Assembly (NCBI GenBank): GCA_963849485.1
Contig: CAWKIF010000088.1
Span: 62,001 to 126,000, forward strand
Length of the DNA stretch: 64,000 nucleotides
Direction: 5' to 3'
From: CAVTWJ01 sp963849485
GTDB taxonomy: Bacteria > Oederibacteriota > Muellerivitia > Muellerivitales > Muellerivitaceae
Positions 1 through 8,254 of the stretch are shown here, piece after piece. Every line of letters starts with the position of its first letter. Position 1 is the first letter of the stretch. The position numbers and the translations under genes were made by a program. Below the pieces are notes generated by a model. That model was not told where the DNA came from. It saw only the letters and a program-made list of their open reading frames with translations, and did no database searches.

Positions 1-80
1 AAGCAAACTCAGTCTAAATAAAACTCCAAGTACCAAGTAGTTTATTTTACCTCTGGTAAAATCTTTCTTTTTGAAACTGA

Positions 81-132
81 GGTTGCTTCGTCATAAACAG
101 CCCTCTATACGAGGGCTATTCCTCGCAATGAC
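81..132. repeat. REP-like palindromic element, copy 1
   Basis: The conserved outer arms read GGTTGCTTCGTCATAAAC and CCTCGCAATGAC. Between them is a small hairpin, AGCCCTC-TATAC-GAGGGCT (99-117). A second copy at 47385-47434 keeps the outer arms and the loop but has a different, still self-complementary stem (ATCCCC/GGGGAT). That covariation argues that the hairpin itself is selected. The outer words resemble the widespread TCATTGCGA...GAAGCAA repeats of environmental bacteria. Bases 1-80 show nothing else recognisable. Confidence 0.7.
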
Positions 133-162
133 AACTTTAAGGTTTTTAATCGGGTGTTTTGG

Positions 163-444
163 ATGCCCTATTTCGTCTATATAACCACGAATCCCAATAA
201 CACCGTTTTGTATACGGGTGTCACTCGGGATTTGAAAAAGCGGATCTCCCAGCATAAATTAGGGACCGCGCAGGGTTTTACCAAGCGCTATAAGGCCGAC
301 AAGCTGGTCTATTACGAAACGTTTGATAGCGTGAAGGAAGCCATCGCCAGGGAAAAGCAAATCAAAGGCGGCTCCCGGCAAAAAAAGATGGCTTTGATTA
401 ACGGGATGAACCGGGGTTGGGTAGACTTGTCGGATCGGATTTAA
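163..444 (+). CDS. GIY-YIG nuclease-fold protein (YhbQ/UvrC-N type, standalone)
   Basis: This 93-residue protein is a single GIY-YIG domain. The N-terminal strand motif VYI (in PYFVYITT) and the partner motif YTG (in VLYTGVT) stand for the GIY and YIG elements. They are followed by the conserved Arg of KKRISQHK and a Glu-containing helix (AIAREKQIKGG). Such small standalone members are usually annotated as excinuclease-like or YhbQ-like endonucleases; their biological role is mostly unknown. An in-frame GTG at 154 exists, but the ATG at 163 begins at the usual family start (MPYFVYI). The gene follows a REP-like palindrome directly. The family assignment is firm; nuclease activity is inferred. 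Confidence 0.8.
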   Translation: MPYFVYITTNPNNTVLYTGVTRDLKKRISQHKLGTAQGFTKRYKADKLVYYETFDSVKEAIAREKQIKGGSRQKKMALINGMNRGWVDLSDRI

Positions 445-483
445 CCCCCGTTCAAACCCAACGAGGACCGCAAAGGGGAATCA

Positions 484-2127
484 ATGGTTCGCAAATTCAT
501 CTGGGTATCATTCTTGGCGCTCATTCTGACCGTTGGTTGCGGAAAAAAAGACGCGAAAATCTACTCCCAAGACGGGCCGGTGGCCGATGGGGATACCCTG
601 ATCGAATCCTCCATCGGGGATGCCAAGACCCTTAATCCCGCCCTGGTGGATGAGGTCACGGGCGCGGACATTGACGGGTTGGTTTTCAACGGCCTGCTCC
701 GATACGACGAGAACATGAAACTTTCCCCCTGCCTGGCGGAACGTTGGACCGTCTCCAAGAACGGAAAAGTCATCACCTACTACCTGCGCAAGGGCGTGAA
801 GTTTCACGATGGGGTTGAATTTACGGCCAATGACGTCCAATTCACCTACCAGGTTTATACCGACCCCACCGTCAAGACGCCCTACGCCGCCGACTATCAG
901 TACATCAAGAACGTTGAGATTCTCGACCCCTATATCGTGAGGGTAAACTACAAAAAAGCCTTCGCGCCGGCCCTTTCCAATACCTTCGGGTCCATTCTCC
1001 CGAAGCATTTATTGGAGGGGAAGGATATCAATACGGCCGATTTCAACCGGCATCCTATCGGTACGGGAATGATGAAGTTTGTTGAATGGAAAACCGACCA
1101 ACAGATCGTCTTGGAAGCCAACCCGGATTACTGGGAAGGGAAACCTCATATCAAGCGGTTTGTCCTGCGGATCATCCCGGACCAGTCCTCCGAATTGTTG
1201 AGCCTCTTAAAGGGGGAGACGGACGCGATGGGGGCCTGGACCAGCGGCACCCTTTCACCCGAACAATACGCCCGCCAGACCGACACCCCCAATTTCAAGG
1301 ATATTTATAACAAGTACCAATGCGATCAATTTGTTTATTCCTACATCGGTTGGAACCTTGGCAACCCTCTTTTTCAGGATGTAAAGGTTCGAAAGGCCCT
1401 GACCATGGCCATCGACCGGCAAGCCATTATCGACAATGTGATTTATGGCCTCGGTTCCATTTGCACCGGCCCCTTCGTGCCAACCTCCTGGGCCAACAAT
1501 CCCGATGTAAAACCCCTCCCCTTTGACCCGGAAGGGGCCAAGAAACTGTTGGCCCAAGCGGGTTGGAAAAGCGGTCCGGACGGGATGCTCTTCAAGATGG
1601 TCAAGGGACAGAAGACTCCTTTTTCTTTCAAGCTTTACACCAACCAGGGGAATGTCAGCCGGGAGCGTATTGCCACGATTGTCCAACAACAACTCAAACA
1701 AGTGGGGATCGATTGCCAACCCCAAATCATGGAATGGACGACCCTGCTTTCGGAATATGTCAACAAACGAAAATATGACGCCATGATCATGGGCTGGCAA
1801 TTCGGCCCGGAACCGGATTGCTATTTGTCCTGGCACTCTTCCCAGATGGGTGAAAACCAATACAACCTGGAGGGATATAAGAACAAGACGGTGGACCGGC
1901 TTTTAGTAGAGGGGCGGGAAACGCTCAATCCGGAACTGAGGGCCAAGATTTACAAGCGCATCCATAAGATATTGAATGATGACGTGGCGGCCACCTTCCT
2001 CTATGTCCCCGACTCGCTTCCTGCGGTGCACAAGCGTTTCAAGGGTCTTCTGACTAACCGTAATGGGATCGGATGGCATCCGGAACGCTGGTATGTGCCC
2101 TCGGCACAGCAGAAATACACGAATTAA
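484..2127 (+). CDS. Peptide/oligopeptide ABC transporter substrate-binding lipoprotein (SBP family 5)
   Basis: This 547-residue protein is the extracytoplasmic solute receptor of a DppA/OppA-type ABC importer. The N-terminus is a lipoprotein signal peptide: charged MVRK, a hydrophobic stretch, then lipobox LTVGC with Cys19 as the predicted lipidated residue. Family hallmarks include DPALVDE-like ligand-pocket segments, YYLRKGVKFHDG near residue 100, and the C-terminal DYQ/YNLEGYKN region. A length of about 550 is normal. No permease or ATPase gene lies within several kb, so it is an orphan receptor that either borrows another transporter core or serves in sensing. ATG 484 follows GGGGAATCA, a modest ribosome-binding site. 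Substrate unknown. Confidence 0.88.
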   Translation: MVRKFIWVSFLALILTVGCGKKDAKIYSQDGPVADGDTLIESSIGDAKTLNPALVDEVTGADIDGLVFNGLLRYDENMKLSPCLAERWTVSKNGKVITYYLRKGVKFHDGVEFTANDVQFTYQVYTDPTVKTPYAADYQYIKNVEILDPYIVRVNYKKAFAPALSNTFGSILPKHLLEGKDINTADFNRHPIGTGMMKFVEWKTDQQIVLEANPDYWEGKPHIKRFVLRIIPDQSSELLSLLKGETDAMGAWTSGTLSPEQYARQTDTPNFKDIYNKYQCDQFVYSYIGWNLGNPLFQDVKVRKALTMAIDRQAIIDNVIYGLGSICTGPFVPTSWANNPDVKPLPFDPEGAKKLLAQAGWKSGPDGMLFKMVKGQKTPFSFKLYTNQGNVSRERIATIVQQQLKQVGIDCQPQIMEWTTLLSEYVNKRKYDAMIMGWQFGPEPDCYLSWHSSQMGENQYNLEGYKNKTVDRLLVEGRETLNPELRAKIYKRIHKILNDDVAATFLYVPDSLPAVHKRFKGLLTNRNGIGWHPERWYVPSAQQKYTN

Positions 2128-2163
2128 GCCCCCCAAACAAATCCCAGAAAGAACGGCAATTTT

Positions 2164-2398
2164 CACCGCCAAGAACTTCGGGCCCACACCCGAAGTTCAG
2201 GGGCCAAGTTCGCCATGCCGACTATCAAATAAAACAGTTTAAAGAAGTCGGTATAGTACCGATTTCCATATAATTTCTATGGCGAATCGGCACAAGACGG
2301 CCAAAAAACCATTAAGAATTTTCGGGTTTATTCAACTTTCTTGCCTTTCGTTGTTCTTGGCGGACTTGGCGTCTTGGCGGTTAAATAGGTTTTGTTAT
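2164..2398. repeat. Split GCCAAG/CTTGGCG inverted-repeat element
   Basis: The left arm (ACCGCCAAG, 2165-2173) and the right arm (CTTGGCG-ACTTGGCGTCTTGGCGGT type words, 2356-2381) are the two halves of the dispersed element seen intact at 4009-4162. Here they are separated by about 180 bases. A perfect 10-bp hairpin (GAACTTCGGG/CCCGAAGTTC, 2173-2198) sits beside the left arm. The right arm is followed by AGGTTTTGTTA (2388-2398), the same flank seen at 4152-4162. This accounts for most of the 300-base gap before the kinase gene. A TATAATTTCT word at 2269 could be a promoter -10. Confidence 0.6.
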
Positions 2399-2430
2399 AG
2401 TCTCTGCGTTTGTTATCGCAAGGAGGATGT

Positions 2431-3966
2431 ATGAAAGCGGTGATTGGCTGTGACATCGGCACCTCGGGAACCAAGGCCATCGTGGTCTCGGAAATTGGCC
2501 AGGTCCTCTCCTCCGTGACCGTGGAATATACCCTCTCCACCCCCCATCCGGGCTGGGCGGAACAACATCCCGACACTTGGCTGAAGGCCGCGAATGAGGC
2601 CGTGGCTCGTGCGGTTCGAAAGGCGGGAAAGGCCCAGATCCAAGCTATCGGCCTCTCGGGCCAAATGCATTCCTCGGTTTTCTTGGACAAGGCTGGAAAA
2701 GTATTACGGCCCGCCCTCCTCTGGTGCGACACCCGCACCCACACCGAATGCGTCGAGATCACGCGGAAAGCGGGAGAAGCGAACCTTCGTCAATGGGTTT
2801 CCAACCCCGCCCTGGAAGGTTTTACCCTTCCCAAGATTCTCTGGGTCAAGAAGCACGAACCCAAGGTCTATGACCGGATCGCCCATGTCCTGCTTCCCAA
2901 AGATTACATCCGCTACCGATGGACAGGTGAATTTGCCACCGAGGTCTCGGACGCGGCGGGGACGCTCTGCTTTGACGTCAAAAACCGCCGTTGGTCGAAG
3001 GAGCTATTGTCCAAGGTTGGGGTGCCGGTTTCCTGGTTTCCGCCGGTCACCGAATCCCAGGATATTTCGGGCTTGCTCACCGCCGAAACCGCCAAAAAGC
3101 TTGGGCTTTCCCCCAAAACTCCCCTGGTGGGCGGCGGTGCGGACAACGCCTGCGGGGCGGTGGGGAACGGCATCATCCGGCCCGGGGATGTGATGGCAAG
3201 CCTGGGAACTTCCGGGGTGGTGCTAGCCCATTCCGACAAGGTTCAGGTGGATCCCCAGATGCGGGCCCATACCTTTTGCGGAAGCGTCCCCCAAAAGTGG
3301 TATCTCATGGGGGTCATGCTCTCGGCCGGTTATTCCCTCCGTTGGTACCGGGATACGCTGGGCATGTACGAAAAAGAAAAGGCCAAGAATGAGGGACTGG
3401 ACCCCTATGACCTGCTGGGCCGGGAAGCCTCCCGGGCACCGGAGGGGAGTGAGGGCCTGATTTTCCTGCCCTATCTCATGGGAGAAAGAACGCCGCATAA
3501 AGATCCCCATGCCCGGGCCGCATTTGTGGGGGCGGGCGCACGCCACGGGAGGGAACATTTCGCCCGGTCGGTCTTTGAGGGCATCACATTCGGCATGAGG
3601 GATTCACTGGAAATATTCAGGGACTTAAAGATCCCCATCCGCCGGGTGGTCGCGACGGGGGGAGGGGCGGTGAACCCCTTCTGGCGGCAGCTTCAAGCGG
3701 ATATTTACGGGGAAGAGGTGGTGACGGTCAGCGGAAAGGAAGGCCCGGCTTATGGCGCCGCCATCCTGGCGATGGTGGGCTCGAAGGCCTATTCCAATCT
3801 TGGGGAGGCTTGCGGAAAGCTGATTAAAGTCACAAACCGTACCAGTCCCCGAAAAGCTTCCGTGACCCGTTATAGGGATGTTTATGAAATATTCAAAAAA
3901 ATATATCCCGCTTTAAAACCGGTCCTCCGTGATCTGGCGAAAATGGTTGAAAAGGTGTCGAAATAA
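2431..3966 (+). CDS. xylB: Xylulokinase (FGGY carbohydrate kinase)
   Basis: A 511-residue FGGY-family kinase expected to phosphorylate D-xylulose to xylulose 5-phosphate. Visible motifs: the N-terminal phosphate loop DIGTSGTK (residues 8-15), the xylulokinase sugar-contact motif GQMH (77-80), WCDTRT (98-103), GGGADNACGAVGNG carrying the likely catalytic Asp, and the C-terminal GGGAVNPFW adenine/phosphate motif. The ATG at 2431 has AGGAGG at 2421-2426; a TTG 21 bases upstream extends the frame but overlaps that ribosome-binding site, so I reject it. No xylose isomerase or transporter lies next to it. Exact substrate is inferred from the GQMH/WCDTRT pattern. Confidence 0.88.
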   Translation: MKAVIGCDIGTSGTKAIVVSEIGQVLSSVTVEYTLSTPHPGWAEQHPDTWLKAANEAVARAVRKAGKAQIQAIGLSGQMHSSVFLDKAGKVLRPALLWCDTRTHTECVEITRKAGEANLRQWVSNPALEGFTLPKILWVKKHEPKVYDRIAHVLLPKDYIRYRWTGEFATEVSDAAGTLCFDVKNRRWSKELLSKVGVPVSWFPPVTESQDISGLLTAETAKKLGLSPKTPLVGGGADNACGAVGNGIIRPGDVMASLGTSGVVLAHSDKVQVDPQMRAHTFCGSVPQKWYLMGVMLSAGYSLRWYRDTLGMYEKEKAKNEGLDPYDLLGREASRAPEGSEGLIFLPYLMGERTPHKDPHARAAFVGAGARHGREHFARSVFEGITFGMRDSLEIFRDLKIPIRRVVATGGGAVNPFWRQLQADIYGEEVVTVSGKEGPAYGAAILAMVGSKAYSNLGEACGKLIKVTNRTSPRKASVTRYRDVYEIFKKIYPALKPVLRDLAKMVEKVSK

Positions 3967-4008
3967 AGCCATTTGCTGAAGGTTCGGTTTTTCCCTTCTT
4001 AGAATCCC

Positions 4009-4162
4009 TAACAAAACCTATTGAACCGCCAAGACGCCAAGGACGCCAAGAACAACTAAGGTAATAAAAGTTTAAAATCCTTTAAAACCTGATTATTTTT
4101 TTCTTTCTTGGCGAACTTTGCGGCTTGGCGGTAAAAATCGCCTTTGCTTTGAGGTTTTGTTA
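4009..4162. repeat. Intact GCCAAG/CTTGGCG palindromic element
   Basis: The outer inverted repeat is TAACAAAACCT (4009-4019) against AGGTTTTGTTA (4152-4162), a perfect 11-bp match. Just inside are ACCGCCAAGACGCCAAG on the left and CTTGGCGAACTT...CTTGGCGGT on the right, enclosing an AT-rich core. The nested arrangement looks like a small palindromic or MITE-like unit with terminal inverted repeats. It occupies the gap between xylB and the kinase gene. A TATAATTTCT word at 4226, outside the element, may be the promoter for the kinase. Confidence 0.7.
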
Positions 4163-4273
4163 CAGGTTCTTAGGACTTAGAGGGAAAATAGTATCTTCCT
4201 AGCGATTTCAATAGTATGAATTCCCTATAATTTCTAGGTTAACCATTTTCGAATTTAACTCTAAGAAGTTTCT

Positions 4274-7200
4274 ATGCCAGAAATCGCCAAAAACCTTCGA
4301 ACCAAGCTGACCGCCGCCTATGTCCTTTTCATCCTGGTCATCCTTTTATTCCTCGGGTGCATGTGGGGGTTCCGGCAGGTTTTAAGGGAGCGTCAGGAAG
4401 ACGCACTCTTTGATCAAAAATCCCGGCTCGCCCATGAAATCGACAGCCTTTTTCTTCAAACCCTCTCCGAATCGAAAGATTACGTCATTCTCAAGACCGA
4501 CGAGGATCGGCTCAAGACCTTGGGAACCCTCCGGGAATTACAGGACAAGTTCAATAATTTAGGGCAACTGGATATGGACCCCCAGGGCCGGATTCTTTTA
4601 CAGCCCATGGACACTAACCTTCAAAACCTCACAACCTCTCTGGAGAATCTTCTCCTTTCCTCCCGTTCTCGGGGTACGGCCGACCAACTTTTTAATCATT
4701 TCCTGAAAAAAAATTGGGATGGGTTTACTCATTCCAGCCAAGCCTATCTCCAACGATTATCCCAATTGGAAGAGAGGGAAGAGGAAGAGTTGACGAATCT
4801 GATCCGAATCAACCTGGTCATGGTCGTCTTGGGGGCTCTTTTGGCCGTCATTTTAATTGGGGTTGGTTACTCCATCGCCTCCGACCTGCGGCAAGCCCTT
4901 CGCGACGAGATTTCCCTTTTTGAAAAAGAAAGGATTTTCCGGATTCTAACCGAAAAGGCCGAGCAAGCCATCCGGGAGAGCGAGCAGAGGCTCCAGTTGT
5001 TCGACGATTTAACAGAAGAGATGATCGTGATCCATGACCGGGGATTAATCGTGGAGATAAACCAATCTTTCCTCAATCATTTGGGATACAAAAAAACGGA
5101 AGTCATCGGGAAAAGCCTTATCCTTTTTATGGACGAGGGTTCCGCCGATAACACGCAAGAGCGGATTCGGCAAGGCTATCCGGAAGGGACCTTTGAGATC
5201 ATTGCCAAACGCAAGAATGGCACTACTTTCCCCCTCTTGGTCCATGGGAAGGACTTCGAGTTCCGCAGACGGAACATGCGCGCCTCCAGCGGATGGGACA
5301 TCAGCCAGCTCAAGAAGGCCCGGGAGGAACTCTCCGAGAGCGTCAATTGGTTCAAACGGTTCGCTGAGATTTCCAAGGAAGGCATTTTCATTAATGAAGG
5401 GGGAAAAATCATCGATTTGAACGCCGCCTTGGGGCGAATGTTGGGTTATGAGGTGGCGGAAATGAAGGGCGTCGAGGCGATCGCATATGTCGCTCCGGAA
5501 TCGAAAGACAAAGCTTGGGATCACTTTAGCCGGAAGGCGGAAGAGCCCTACGAAATTATTCTTAAAAGAAAAGATGGAAGCACCTTTCCAGCCGAAATTC
5601 ATGGGAAAAATTATTCTTTTCAAGGAGTGCCATTAAGGGTTACTAGCGTTTGGGATATTACGGAACGCAAAAAGATCGAGGAATCCCTGCGCCAATCGGA
5701 GGAGAGTTTCCGGGCTTTAATCGAACGGGCGCCGGAAGCTGTCCTAGTACACCAGGATGGGAAGATTGTTTACGTCAACCAAATGTGCTTGGAATTGCTG
5801 GGGTATGAGAGCGATGAAGAGTTGGTTTCCCGCCCCCCCATGGACTTTGTATACCGTGAGGACTTGGAAAAAGTCACGAAACGCATTGACGCGAGCCTAC
5901 AAGGCGCGACGAACCCCATGACGGAGGTGCGCGTTATCCGGAAAGACGGTTCTTTAACTCCGGTTGAGTCGAACTCGGTGGGTATCCAGTATCACGCCCG
6001 TCCCGCCGGCATGGTCCTCATGCACGATATCAAAGAACGTAAGTTGGCGGAGGAAACCCTGCGGCTTTCCGAAGCCAAATTCCGCGGCCTCATTGAAAAT
6101 TCTTACGATCTGATCATGGTCCTGGACGCGCAAGGCCGCCGAACCTATGGGACCACTTCCTCGGAACGGATGCTGGGATATACGCCCGGTGAAAAAGAAG
6201 TTGTGTTTTTTGAGATCCTCCCCCCCGGGGAGAAGGAGAAGGCCGAATTGTTGTTCGAGGTGGTGTTGGCCAACCCGGGTGTTCCCCTTCAGGCCCAGCT
6301 TCAGGCTAAAAGGCAGGATGGCCGTGTCATTGACCTGGATTTGGTCCTCACCAATCTCCTGAAGGATCCTGCGGTCAGGGGAATTGTCGTGAACGGACGC
6401 GACGTGACGGATAAAAAAAGATCAGAACAGGCCCTGCGCCGGTCTGAGGCGAGATTCAGGGGTTTAATTGAGAACTCCTACGACCTCATCACCGTCCTGG
6501 ACCGTGACGGCAAGCGGATTTATGAAAGCCCCTCCCTGGAACGCATCATGGGTTACAAACCAGGGGAAAGGGAGGGAATTGCCTTTGAGAGCCAACCGCC
6601 GGAGGAACAGGATAAGGCGAGGGAATTGTTTGAAAAAATATTGGCGAATCCCGGCGTGCCAATTCAAACGCGGCAGAAGTCCCGCCACAAAGATGGACGT
6701 TTCATCGACGGGGATATGATCGTCACCAACCTGCTGGATGACCCGGCTGTGGGGGGCGTTGTCATCAACAGCCGCGATGTAACGGAAAAAATAAAGGTTG
6801 AGGAGGCCCTGAAACAATCGGAAGCCAAGTTCCGAAGTCTGATCGAAAATTCCCACGATCTCATCACCGTCGTGGACGCCCAAGGGAACCGGCTTTACGA
6901 AAGCCCGACCGTGGAAAAGATCCTCGGTTATAAAATCGGCGAAAGAAAAGGATCCGCCTTCGAGATCCAGGCCCCCGAGGAAATAGAAAGAAACAGGAAG
7001 TTGTTCGCCGAGGTTTTGGCTCATCCCGGCGTTCCATTCTTTACTGAAGCGAAGTTCCGCCATAAAGAGGGGCATTTCATCCAAGCGGAAGTGACCTTGA
7101 CCAACCTGATCAACGATCCTTCGGTGAGGGGGATCGTCGTTAACAGTCGCGATGTGACCGCTAAAAAGCAGGCTGAGGAGGCATTGCAGCAATCAGAGGA

Positions 7201-8254
7201 AAAGTTTCGCAACCTCATTGAAAATTCCAACGATGTGATATCCCTCGTGGACGCGGATATGACAACGCGTTTTGTCAGCCCTTCCCTGAAACGCGTCATG
7301 GGTTATGACTCTGATGACCGTGAAGGAAAGAGTTTCATGGAACTTATCCATCCCGAGGACCGGGCGCTCGTGATAAAACGGTTTAAGGATTTCGCCGGTC
7401 AATTTGGGGCAACGGCCCGGATCGAGGTGCGGGCCCTGCACCAGGACGGCACTTACCGCTATGTGGACGCGATCGCCACCAATCTCCTCCGGCACCCCAC
7501 GATGAGGGGCATCATCTTTAATTACCGGGATGTGACCGAGAGGAAGAAGTCCGAACAGGCCCTCTTGAAGTTCGAAAGGCTTTCCGCCATCGGGCAGATG
7601 GCCGCGGGCATGGCCCACGAGATCCGCAACCCCCTTTCGGCCATCTTTACCGCGGCCCAGATCCTGAAACGTCATGAGATAAAGACCGGGGAGAAGGGCT
7701 ACGCCGACATGATCCTGGAGAACTCCCAGAGGCTGGAAAAACTCATCCAGGACACCCTCGGCTACGCCCGGACTGAAAAAACCGCCCCGCAGGAGGCTTT
7801 TGCCCTCCAACCCATGCTCGAAAGCGCGCTTCGCCTTTGCCAAATCCAGTACGGCCCCAACCATAAAATGATTAAAATTGATTGGGATTTGCCCGCCGGG
7901 CCAGTAACCCTTTGGGCCCCACCGCAAAGGGTCCAACAAATACTGGTCAACCTGATTTTGAACGCCTACCAGATCATGGGCAAGGCGGGGACCCTATTCC
8001 TCGCTCTGGCGAAAGAGGGGGAATGGGCGGCCGTTCGGGTCGGCGATACCGGACCGGGCATCCCGGAGAACCAAATGGCCCTTCTGTTTGAACCATTCTT
8101 TACCACGAAAGAAAGCGGTTCGGGCCTGGGATTGGCCTTGAGCCAGCGCATCGCCCGGGAATGTGGGGGGGAGATTAAGGCGGAAAACCGGAAAAGCGGG
8201 GGAGCTGAATTTGTCCTCCGCCTTCCCTTGGGAAAGAAAGGAACGGCCTCATGA
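4274..8254 (+). CDS. Multi-PAS transmembrane sensor histidine kinase
   Basis: A 1326-residue sensor kinase. It has a TM helix at about 12-34, an extracytoplasmic helical sensor region, a second TM at about 179-200, then seven PAS domains in series. PAS3 starts near residue 475, PAS4 at 599, PAS5 at 724, PAS6 at 849 and PAS7 at 974; PAS4-PAS7 start exactly 125 residues (375 bases) apart and are closely similar. The kinase core follows: HisKA box MAHEIRNP with phospho-acceptor His1115, N-box (NLILNAY), GDTGPGIP, FEPFFTT and GSGLGLAL. The stop overlaps the next start (ATGA), so kinase and sigma-54 activator are translationally coupled and almost certainly a cognate pair. No HAMP domain is evident. 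Input signal unknown. Confidence 0.93.
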   Translation: MPEIAKNLRTKLTAAYVLFILVILLFLGCMWGFRQVLRERQEDALFDQKSRLAHEIDSLFLQTLSESKDYVILKTDEDRLKTLGTLRELQDKFNNLGQLDMDPQGRILLQPMDTNLQNLTTSLENLLLSSRSRGTADQLFNHFLKKNWDGFTHSSQAYLQRLSQLEEREEEELTNLIRINLVMVVLGALLAVILIGVGYSIASDLRQALRDEISLFEKERIFRILTEKAEQAIRESEQRLQLFDDLTEEMIVIHDRGLIVEINQSFLNHLGYKKTEVIGKSLILFMDEGSADNTQERIRQGYPEGTFEIIAKRKNGTTFPLLVHGKDFEFRRRNMRASSGWDISQLKKAREELSESVNWFKRFAEISKEGIFINEGGKIIDLNAALGRMLGYEVAEMKGVEAIAYVAPESKDKAWDHFSRKAEEPYEIILKRKDGSTFPAEIHGKNYSFQGVPLRVTSVWDITERKKIEESLRQSEESFRALIERAPEAVLVHQDGKIVYVNQMCLELLGYESDEELVSRPPMDFVYREDLEKVTKRIDASLQGATNPMTEVRVIRKDGSLTPVESNSVGIQYHARPAGMVLMHDIKERKLAEETLRLSEAKFRGLIENSYDLIMVLDAQGRRTYGTTSSERMLGYTPGEKEVVFFEILPPGEKEKAELLFEVVLANPGVPLQAQLQAKRQDGRVIDLDLVLTNLLKDPAVRGIVVNGRDVTDKKRSEQALRRSEARFRGLIENSYDLITVLDRDGKRIYESPSLERIMGYKPGEREGIAFESQPPEEQDKARELFEKILANPGVPIQTRQKSRHKDGRFIDGDMIVTNLLDDPAVGGVVINSRDVTEKIKVEEALKQSEAKFRSLIENSHDLITVVDAQGNRLYESPTVEKILGYKIGERKGSAFEIQAPEEIERNRKLFAEVLAHPGVPFFTEAKFRHKEGHFIQAEVTLTNLINDPSVRGIVVNSRDVTAKKQAEEALQQSEEKFRNLIENSNDVISLVDADMTTRFVSPSLKRVMGYDSDDREGKSFMELIHPEDRALVIKRFKDFAGQFGATARIEVRALHQDGTYRYVDAIATNLLRHPTMRGIIFNYRDVTERKKSEQALLKFERLSAIGQMAAGMAHEIRNPLSAIFTAAQILKRHEIKTGEKGYADMILENSQRLEKLIQDTLGYARTEKTAPQEAFALQPMLESALRLCQIQYGPNHKMIKIDWDLPAGPVTLWAPPQRVQQILVNLILNAYQIMGKAGTLFLALAKEGEWAAVRVGDTGPGIPENQMALLFEPFFTTKESGSGLGLALSQRIARECGGEIKAENRKSGGAEFVLRLPLGKKGTAS

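Noticed and set aside
2410..2430. TTG start for xylulokinase, seven codons upstream
   Set aside because: It would overlap the AGGAGG ribosome-binding site that serves ATG 2431, and the family begins at MKAVIGCDIG.
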